This document shows positions 58,537 through 64,000 of a stretch of 64,000 nucleotides of DNA, piece after piece (the first letter of the stretch is position 1; each line of letters begins with the position of its first letter). The DNA comes from a virus. A program made the position numbers and the translations under genes. Below the pieces are notes generated by a model, which saw only the letters and a program-made list of their open reading frames with translations, was not told the origin of the DNA and did no database searches. The stretch is from the IMG/VR virus record IMGVR_UViG_3300043464_001630, positions 62,001 to 126,000 of that record. One strand, 5' to 3'.

Positions 58537-59520
58537 GTGAACCATATTTCCGAAGACTTTATTGTAAATAAATTCTATCAATTCGTTGGGCTTCCTAAAA
58601 AGAACCGATACAGTGATACTTATCAAGGTTCTTGCCCAATGTGTAGAGAGGGTTCTAGTTGGTTGAGAAAGCAGAGATTCTTCTTTATTCCTAAGAAGAA
58701 TCTTTGTTTTTGTCATAATTGTGGTTATTCGGCTAATCCTATAAAATGGGTCGCTGATGTTTCAGGAATCACAATAAAAGAGGTTATGGAAGAAATGGGA
58801 AATAACGTAGTCGATATTTCTCTAGAAGAAGAACATAAACCAAAAAAAGTAGCAGACACGCTTCCTAAAGATTGTATTAATCTTTTCGATCAAAGTCAGG
58901 TAGATTATTACAAGAATAATAAGATTGTAAACAAAGCAATAGAATTTATAAAGAATCGAAAATTAACTGATGCAGTTAATAAACCAAAGGCACTGTACTT
59001 GTCATTAAGTGACAGTGTACATAAAAATCGACTTATAATTCCTTTTTTTGATGATAACGAAAAGATTGTTTATTATCAAAGTAGAACAATCTTAGAAAAT
59101 GAAGAAATGTTCAAGCCCCGATACATTTCTAAAATAGGAGCAGAAAAGTCGGTATTTAATATAAATTTGGTGAGTGCAGATTCTGAGTATATCTTCGTTT
59201 TTGAAGGGCCTATCAATTCCTGCTTTATGAAAAACGGAGTAGCAGTCGGCGGAATACAAGAAAACTCCTATCAATTATTCACCAACTTCCAAGAAGAACA
59301 GATGAATAAATATCCGTTTCATAAAAGAATTTGGATATTAGATTCTCAGTGGAAAGACAAGGCGGCTTTCAATAAGACTAAAAAGTTAATAGAATCTAAA
59401 GAAAAAGTCTTTATGTGGCCTAAAGAAATAGGAAAAATCTGTAAAGATTTCAATGACATAACAATGAAGTTAGACAAAAACGAAATCTCTACAGATTTTG
59501 TATTGAAGAATATTATCTAA
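58537..59520 (+). CDS. 61: DNA primase, gp61-like
   Basis: 327 residues (T4 342), GTG start fixed by the promoter 6 nt upstream. Zinc domain CPMC...CFCHNC near 30-65, RNAP basic block NRLIIPFFDDNEKIVYYQSR, and TOPRIM-like core IFVFEGPINSCFMKNGVAVG then RIWILDSQWKDKA. It primes lagging-strand synthesis with gp41 helicase, which is not in this window. Confidence 0.9.
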   Translation: MNHISEDFIVNKFYQFVGLPKKNRYSDTYQGSCPMCREGSSWLRKQRFFFIPKKNLCFCHNCGYSANPIKWVADVSGITIKEVMEEMGNNVVDISLEEEHKPKKVADTLPKDCINLFDQSQVDYYKNNKIVNKAIEFIKNRKLTDAVNKPKALYLSLSDSVHKNRLIIPFFDDNEKIVYYQSRTILENEEMFKPRYISKIGAEKSVFNINLVSADSEYIFVFEGPINSCFMKNGVAVGGIQENSYQLFTNFQEEQMNKYPFHKRIWILDSQWKDKAAFNKTKKLIESKEKVFMWPKEIGKICKDFNDITMKLDKNEISTDFVLKNII

Positions 59521-59524
59521 AAAA

Positions 59525-59971
59525 CTAGACTCCTTTGAGACTAGAATTGTTAGAACTAGCTAGATAACCTTTAAACATTTCGTTTAAAGAAGAAACTTCC
59601 ATAGCAACACGGGCAATCTTCTTTGTTTCTGCTACACGAATCTTATCGAAGAGAGTATCTGGTACACAATTCTTTAGTTTTGATTGTAAAGAACTTTCAT
59701 CTGTACCGTTGAGAAATTTAGAGAATTGTTCGAGTTGTGTAATCCAACCTTTCAATGAAGCTACCATGTTGGCTTGCATCTTTGAAGTAGCCATCATGTG
59801 ATCAGCAGCAGCTCCTGCATCACCGTCAAAATCTGAAGGATTTGTTCCTTTATCTAGTGTTTGAGCCATAGCATCAGCATCTGATAGTTCTGATGCTGGA
59901 TCTGGTTGAACTGGTTCTGGAGCTTCGCGTAATACGTGTACGAATGCTTTTTCAAAAAGATTACTACTCAT
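59525..59971 (-). CDS. Putative head-packaged protein with targeting peptide
   Basis: 148 residues from ATG 59971, fixed by CTAAATA 5 nt upstream (a frame to 60034 would cross the promoter). N-terminus MSSNLFEKAFVHVLREAPEP: amphipathic leader with L-R-E/A, identical in the last four residues to the capsid cleavage site. The mature part is acidic and helical (ASELSDADAMAQTLDKG). A strong candidate internal protein. Confidence 0.7.
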   Translation of the reverse strand: MSSNLFEKAFVHVLREAPEPVQPDPASELSDADAMAQTLDKGTNPSDFDGDAGAAADHMMATSKMQANMVASLKGWITQLEQFSKFLNGTDESSLQSKLKNCVPDTLFDKIRVAETKKIARVAMEVSSLNEMFKGYLASSNNSSLKGV

Positions 59972-59976
59972 GAAAT

Positions 59977-59982
59977 TATTTA
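59977..59982 (-). promoter_or_regulatory. Late promoter element CTAAATA
   Basis: TAAATA, 5 nt (atttc), ATG at 59971; back-to-back with the plus element at 59994. Confidence 0.75.
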
Positions 59983-59993
59983 GTTCAAAATAG

Positions 59994-59999
59994 TAAATA
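59994..59999 (+). promoter_or_regulatory. Late promoter element GTAAATA
   Basis: TAAATA, 6 nt (attcta), GTG at 60006. Confidence 0.65.
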
Positions 60000-60005
60000 A
60001 TTCTA

Positions 60006-60347
60006 GTGAAACGTAAAATTTTAAAAGAAGACATGATGGCTAATGCAGAACGCCAAACGACAAGCGTTGGGCCGGGTGCAACAGATCATCCATTCTATCA
60101 AATGGCTGTTCCCACAAGTCCTGATGCATTTAAAAGTCCATCAGATCGTGTATTGCCGTTCGAAATAGATAAGTTTAAAAATAGACTGTTTGAAATCTTA
60201 GAAAAGACTATTTTATTACGAAAAGACTTTGATAAGTCTTTAAAGAATCCATCTGTAAAAGATTCACAAAAAGTAGCAATTCGTAAATCTATTAAAAGAT
60301 TAGATCGTATTAACGAAATGCTCATAGATATTCCTGATTATCTGTAG
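60006..60347 (+). CDS. Hypothetical late protein
   Basis: 113 residues from GTG 60006 (late element 6 nt upstream). MKRKILKEDMMANAER has a short L-K-E followed by D, a weaker cleavage candidate. The rest is a helical protein (KFKNRLFEILEKTILLRKDF, SIKRLDRINEMLIDIP). Unrecognised. Confidence 0.6.
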   Translation: MKRKILKEDMMANAERQTTSVGPGATDHPFYQMAVPTSPDAFKSPSDRVLPFEIDKFKNRLFEILEKTILLRKDFDKSLKNPSVKDSQKVAIRKSIKRLDRINEMLIDIPDYL

Positions 60348-60354
60348 TTTTTTA

Positions 60355-60383
60355 TTGAAAAATAACAAAAACTAGAGTATTAT
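60355..60383 (+). promoter_or_regulatory. Sigma70-like promoter TTGAAA-N17-TATTAT
   Basis: -35 at 60355-60360, -10 at 60378-60383, 6 nt to ATG 60390. Confidence 0.7.
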
Positions 60384-60389
60384 TATTTA

Positions 60390-60815
60390 ATGCTTAGAAA
60401 AATACTTGTTCCTATTCTCACATTAATCAGTGTGAGTACTTTAACATCTTTGCCATTATCTAATGATCTAATTTCGTTCTCCAAGGTATTTCTTTGTGCT
60501 ACTATCGCACAAATTATTCTCTATAATTTATATAAGAAATATTTAGAAATTAAATTAGAACACATCAAAAACGAAAGAATCAAAGAATTCTCTAAACAAG
60601 GGTTAGATATTAACTGTCCTTGTCATAAAAACATTCCGATGTTTGTTCCAGTTACTTTGAATCAAAAGAATTCGTTTAAGTGTGGTGAATGTAAAAAAAC
60701 CGTAGCAGTGGATATTACTGCAAAGGCTTTTCTAGAAACAGAAATCATTGATTTAGATGCAGCAGATGCTGCTTTTGTAGAAGTTTACAAGAAGATCCAA
60801 GAAACCAATGAATAA
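60390..60815 (+). CDS. Membrane protein with zinc-ribbon tail
   Basis: 141 residues. Two N-terminal hydrophobic helices (LVPILTLISVSTLTSLPL; VFLCATIAQIILYNLYK), a basic linker, then CPCHKNIPMF and CGECKKTV, a CxC/CxxC zinc ribbon facing the cytoplasm or periplasm, and an acidic end. Early-type promoter. Could be a host-takeover membrane protein. Function unknown. Confidence 0.65.
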   Translation: MLRKILVPILTLISVSTLTSLPLSNDLISFSKVFLCATIAQIILYNLYKKYLEIKLEHIKNERIKEFSKQGLDINCPCHKNIPMFVPVTLNQKNSFKCGECKKTVAVDITAKAFLETEIIDLDAADAAFVEVYKKIQETNE

Positions 60816-61209
60816 CGAAACTTTTCAATCACAAGAACTGAAAGATGCCGTTTCAGTTGCTCCCAGTATCACTTACTATGAATTACCAAAAGTTGATACA
60901 CAAAATTTAAAAGATGAAATTAAGAAATACTTAGTTCTTAAAGATTCTAAATTATTGGGTATTTTTGAAAATGCCTCAATGGGTCGTGTTAATAAGTCTT
61001 CTGGAAATGAAAATATTAAGAATTTGCTTCATTTAATAAGAGATTTATTTGCTCTTAAATTCAGAGAAGATAACACGAAGAATTTGACAGTTAGAAAAAA
61101 TATTGATATAATGTTTCTAGCATTAGAATCTATGATGATCAACAATATTGATCTTTCCGCAGATGAAATTAATGCACTAATTTTAGGATACATTTCAAAA
61201 ACTTTATGA
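60808..61209 (+). CDS. Hypothetical protein
   Basis: 133 residues, mostly helical (ENIKNLLHLIRDLFALKFRE, NIDIMFLALESMMINN). 8-nt overlap with the upstream gene and 4-nt with the downstream gene, so a three-gene operon from the promoter at 60355. Unrecognised. Confidence 0.6.
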   Translation: MNNETFQSQELKDAVSVAPSITYYELPKVDTQNLKDEIKKYLVLKDSKLLGIFENASMGRVNKSSGNENIKNLLHLIRDLFALKFREDNTKNLTVRKNIDIMFLALESMMINNIDLSADEINALILGYISKTL

Positions 61210-61448
61210 TCGAAAATATTTCAATTACTACCAAATCCAATAAAACACACGTAATGTCCGTAGATACTTACACACGTTGGTTATGTTTAGCAGAATCTAT
61301 GGAATTTATTAACTTAAAAGCCAAAGAATGTAAAATGGATTTGGAAAAAACTGATAAATGGATCAAGCCGTTGTCGTTACAAAAATACATTAACGAACGC
61401 TTTCCTAGCATGAGTCACGATTTTAGAATAGAAGAGTACTTGGATTAA
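61206..61448 (+). CDS. Hypothetical small protein
   Basis: 80 residues: SVDTYTRWLCLAESMEFINL, LQKYINERFPSMSHDFRIEE. Last gene of the operon; its stop overlaps the convergent beta-propeller gene by 4 nt. Unrecognised. Confidence 0.6.
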   Translation: MIENISITTKSNKTHVMSVDTYTRWLCLAESMEFINLKAKECKMDLEKTDKWIKPLSLQKYINERFPSMSHDFRIEEYLD

Positions 61449-62293
61449 AGTATTAATTTTTTAATTTTATTATTGTTTTTATCTGCTATATAAATAAAAT
61501 CATTTTTGTATAATATATTACGAATATTATTAAATTTTGACAGAGATGCTGCTCCTATACTATCTCCAGCAGTTGCAGTTCCTGCGAAATTGGATAAACT
61601 TCCCGGATAAAATTTTTTAATTATATTTCCGTCAACTACATATAAATTATCGTATTTATCTAAACAAATGCTATTGGGGTTGGTAAATCCTCCTCCGTAT
61701 TGCGTCCAACTTGATCCGTCTTTTTTTATTTTATATGTTACCTTATTTTTAGAATCTGAAAAATATACATTTTCATTATTATCTAAAGCTACTGCTTGTA
61801 TAGTCGGAGCAGCTTGTAAAGTATTTGTTTTGCCAAAATTAGAAGTTCTAGTTCCACTTAAATTAAATTTATTTATCTGAAAATAATCAGAAACAAAAAT
61901 ATTATCACTTTTGTCTATAACAATACCAGAACTATTGCCTAGATTTTTATAAAATGTAGACAGTTGACCTAGTGTATCTATTTTGTATATATTAAAGTTG
62001 TATATCGCACTTCCTTGTGTAGTGGGATCTGTCGTATAAATATTATTAGAACTATCTATTCCTAAAAATAATGGTCTTATACTTCTGGTTGCTGTTATAA
62101 TTTGAGTAAATGTTGTCATCACACCAGTTGGTGTGATTTTATTTATCCAACTTCCACCAGAACAAGTAACAAATAAATTACCACTAGAATCAAAAACCAT
62201 AGCTTCTGGTTGATTAATATTAATAAAAGTTTCCACCATTGGTACTTTTACTTTTACAGATTTTAAAATTGTAAATGCGTTTCCTATTGGCAT
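61445..62293 (-). CDS. NHL-repeat/SMP-30-like beta-propeller virion protein
   Basis: 282 residues with about five repeats of the NHL type: EAMVFDSSGNLFVTCSGGSW, FLGIDSSNNIYTTDP, GIVIDKSDNIFVSDYFQINK, AVALDNNENVYFSDSKNKVT, SICLDKYDNLYVVDGNIIKK. Such propellers bind glycans or proteins. It lies 3 nt after the fibre gene and is probably part of the adhesion apparatus. No late element of its own. Confidence 0.75.
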   Translation of the reverse strand: MPIGNAFTILKSVKVKVPMVETFININQPEAMVFDSSGNLFVTCSGGSWINKITPTGVMTTFTQIITATRSIRPLFLGIDSSNNIYTTDPTTQGSAIYNFNIYKIDTLGQLSTFYKNLGNSSGIVIDKSDNIFVSDYFQINKFNLSGTRTSNFGKTNTLQAAPTIQAVALDNNENVYFSDSKNKVTYKIKKDGSSWTQYGGGFTNPNSICLDKYDNLYVVDGNIIKKFYPGSLSNFAGTATAGDSIGAASLSKFNNIRNILYKNDFIYIADKNNNKIKKLIL

Positions 62294-62296
62294 AAA

Positions 62297-63241
62297 TTAA
62301 AAATTTTGTCCACCAATAAACCCGTACCAATCAGATCCTACTTTTGTAAAAGCAAATACATCAGTTTTTCCAGTAGTTGTATTCACTACGGGAATCACTC
62401 CATTAGCCCATTTTACACTAATTCCTGCTATTGTAAAATTAACAGTAAATGTGCCTGTTTGGGTGATGAACATGGTAATACTGAAAGAATCGGTAGGAAT
62501 AGTTCCAGCTAAAGTGAAACCTGTGATATTTCCTGTTAAATTAATAGGAAAAGTGTTTCCATTATCTAAATTAAGAGATACCGATCCAGTACCAGTAACG
62601 AAACTAGACTTTTCCGAAAATCCTTTCAATACCAAAGATCCTGTCATTTCTCCACCACTGAGCGGAAGAAACTTACCGAATGGATTAAACTTATCTACGT
62701 ATTGCTTTGGTGCTGCATGTAAATTTTGAGTTGGATCTGCTGCTAGTACCAATGATCCAGTCATGGTGTCTCCGGATTTTAAAATGTAATTAGCAGTGCT
62801 TGGAATCGGAATAGCAGAAATTTTACTATTTAATGTTTTTAAATTAACAGCATCATAATCTAAAATTGGATCTTTTACATTAACGATAAAATTGTTATGT
62901 ACATCGACTTTTTGATTAAAGTGCGCTTCTCCAAATGCAGATAAAGTAGCATTAACCGATAAAGTTCCGTTCATCCTCTCTGTTGGAGCGAACGTCAAAC
63001 CATTTTTATCTAATTTATTCGCAATAGACTGAGAAATTGTATTTAGATTTGTTTGTAAATTATCTATTTGAGTTTGTACTGACGTATTAACTTCTGTTTT
63101 TATTTTAGAAGTTAAATTATCAAAAGAAACTTTTTTCGTAAAATATCCTCCAGTTGCGGGATCTGCTATATCAAACGCAGTAAAATCAGTACCCTTTACC
63201 GTGGTACTTTCTGCTAGTTTATTAATGAAAGAATCAGCCAT
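62297..63241 (-). CDS. Tail fibre protein
   Basis: 314 residues. Coiled-coil stretch (SVQTQIDNLQTNLNTISQSI), then two copies of the phage fibre repeat (LKSGDTMTGSLVLAADPTQN then LHAAPKQYVD; LSGGEMTGSLVLKG), and a C-terminal KVGSDWYGFIGGQNF. This matches fibres with 'GDTMTG...A..KYVD' units. The C-terminal beta domain is the likely receptor contact. Late element 5 nt before ATG. Confidence 0.85.
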   Translation of the reverse strand: MADSFINKLAESTTVKGTDFTAFDIADPATGGYFTKKVSFDNLTSKIKTEVNTSVQTQIDNLQTNLNTISQSIANKLDKNGLTFAPTERMNGTLSVNATLSAFGEAHFNQKVDVHNNFIVNVKDPILDYDAVNLKTLNSKISAIPIPSTANYILKSGDTMTGSLVLAADPTQNLHAAPKQYVDKFNPFGKFLPLSGGEMTGSLVLKGFSEKSSFVTGTGSVSLNLDNGNTFPINLTGNITGFTLAGTIPTDSFSITMFITQTGTFTVNFTIAGISVKWANGVIPVVNTTTGKTDVFAFTKVGSDWYGFIGGQNF

Positions 63242-63246
63242 ACATC

Positions 63247-63252
63247 TATTTA
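63247..63252 (-). promoter_or_regulatory. Late promoter element CTAAATA
   Basis: TAAATA, 5 nt (gatgt), ATG at 63241. Confidence 0.75.
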
Positions 63253-63253
63253 G

Positions 63254-63964
63254 TTATTTTGATTTGTGCATCAGTGATCCCACACTAGTCGGATCTGGAT
63301 TTCCTATATCAATATGTCCACTCAATGGCGATTGAATAATATAGAATGTTTCGATTTTTGTTTCGATTTCTGGTCTTGGTCTGAAAATAGTAGTCGGAAC
63401 TGCTGTGTTTCCTTGTATGTGTATGTCTTTTATATTAAAAATACATTTTTGTTCACCTGAATTAAGAGGAGAAGAATATCCAAATCCTATTCTGTAAAAA
63501 TCAGTATCACTAGCAGAGATTCCGGTATTAATAGAAGCTAATTTGACGTATCTATTCGTTTCTTTATTTTTCGCTGCTATTTTCAAAGTCTGAGCACAAT
63601 TTGTAAAATTAAAACGAATAGTATCAAATTCGTTGTTAGGTTTTATCAACGAAGACAACATCGGAAAAAGTGCAAAAGAAGTGATAGTAGTAAATGACGT
63701 TCCTCTTTTTATAGTTAATGTGTCGTTGCTGTCTATCATTACACCTAAAACTGCTCCGGTCACTCCTGATCTACTTTGATATGGTGCGAATCCAAGTCCT
63801 TCGTATGTACCCCCTCCTACTAACGTGGGATTGTTAAATAAAAAAGTAGAAAATCCTCCGGTGGAATTTGTTGATCCTGATAAATTATATCCAAATGACC
63901 ATGTAATGTCAAAATTGGCATTGAATGCGCTATTGATAAAAAAATTGCAAGAAGATTCTGACAT
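63254..63964 (-). CDS. Lectin-like (concanavalin-fold) virion adhesin
   Basis: 236 residues. TGGFSTFLFNNPTLVGGGTY then EGLGFAPYQSRSGVTGAVLG and VMIDSNDTLTIKRG resemble the phage L-type-lectin-like pattern (GGxxxGLGY...GxxLGVxxD). C-terminus returns to fibre-like sequence (IQSPLSGHIDIGNPDPTSVG). Late element 6 nt before ATG. Carbohydrate binding is inferred. Confidence 0.6.
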   Translation of the reverse strand: MSESSCNFFINSAFNANFDITWSFGYNLSGSTNSTGGFSTFLFNNPTLVGGGTYEGLGFAPYQSRSGVTGAVLGVMIDSNDTLTIKRGTSFTTITSFALFPMLSSLIKPNNEFDTIRFNFTNCAQTLKIAAKNKETNRYVKLASINTGISASDTDFYRIGFGYSSPLNSGEQKCIFNIKDIHIQGNTAVPTTIFRPRPEIETKIETFYIIQSPLSGHIDIGNPDPTSVGSLMHKSK

Positions 63965-63970
63965 CCTAAT

Positions 63971-63976
63971 TATTTA
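63971..63976 (-). promoter_or_regulatory. Late promoter element CTAAATA
   Basis: TAAATA, 6 nt (attagg), ATG at 63964; part of a perfect inverted repeat with the plus element. Confidence 0.75.
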
Positions 63977-63987
63977 GACTATATAAC

Positions 63988-63993
63988 TAAATA
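63988..63993 (+). promoter_or_regulatory. Late promoter element for a gene beyond the window
   Basis: CTAAATA on the plus strand; 5 nt later (63999-64000) the window ends in 'at', the likely start of an ATG. Confidence 0.6.
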
Positions 63994-64000
63994 ATTGAAT

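Noticed and set aside
1-64000. tRNA genes, CRISPR arrays, insertion sequences, attachment sites
   Set aside because: No cloverleaf, spaced direct-repeat array, transposase or integrase was seen on either strand.

Overview
The window is a densely packed, AT-rich segment of a large tailed-phage genome from a distant relative of phage T4 (myovirus, Gram-negative host). Recognisable T4-type genes are: major capsid protein gp23, scaffold gp22, a gp68-like core protein, prohead protease gp21, portal gp20, head-completion nuclease gp4, neck gp13-like and tail-completion gp15-like proteins, a gp5-like baseplate hub, DNA polymerase gp43, clamp gp45, clamp-loader subunit gp62, SSB gp32, primase gp61, gp46/gp47, UvsX/UvsY/UvsW, late sigma factor gp55 and a gp31-like co-chaperonin. 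Terminase, tail sheath and tube, gp41 and gp44 are not here, so this is only part of the genome. I see no tRNA, rRNA or CRISPR, and no gene-free stretch longer than 300 bases. A lipoprotein with u-spanin topology supports a Gram-negative host.

Layout. 1-3744: baseplate spike/hub and structural genes (minus strand). 3798-7294: a small basic protein, then an island of homing-endonuclease-like and unknown genes. 7427-24932: head, neck and tail-completion genes, mostly minus strand, with large repeat proteins that look packaged into the head, a u-spanin candidate, a mini-intein in the portal, and a DinG-like helicase. 24937-33480: co-chaperonin, then a 12-gene minus-strand operon with rmlA, rmlB, a split transketolase, an epimerase, an FkbM methyltransferase and four glycosyltransferases; clamp-loader gene gp62 sits inside it. 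33514-39648: virion-type genes, an NTPase, Nudix, PhoH, and small internal-head or unknown genes. 39686-61448: mainly plus-strand recombination, replication and late-sigma genes, with an intein carrying a LAGLIDADG endonuclease in gp55. 61445-63964: minus-strand fibre and adhesin-like genes.

Two promoter classes can be read directly. Late-type TAAATA elements (T4 late consensus TATAAATA) stand before about 35 genes; in 27 of them exactly 5 or 6 nt separate the element from the start codon. Sigma70-like promoters (TTGAnn, 16-17 nt, TAnnnT) stand before replication, sugar and nucleotide genes, usually 5-10 nt from the start codon. Both geometries place the expected transcription start at or next to the start codon, so most first cistrons appear to be leaderless; internal cistrons mostly overlap their upstream neighbour. 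I used this rule to choose several start codons.

A second theme is head packaging. The capsid protein has an L-R-E/A site at the position where T4 gp23 is cleaved, and at least seven other, mostly late-promoter genes begin with a short amphipathic peptide ending in (L/I)-x-E followed by A, G, T or Q, like the T4 capsid-targeting sequence cut by gp21. They include two large repeat proteins and an ADP-ribosyltransferase-like protein, candidates for head-delivered effectors.
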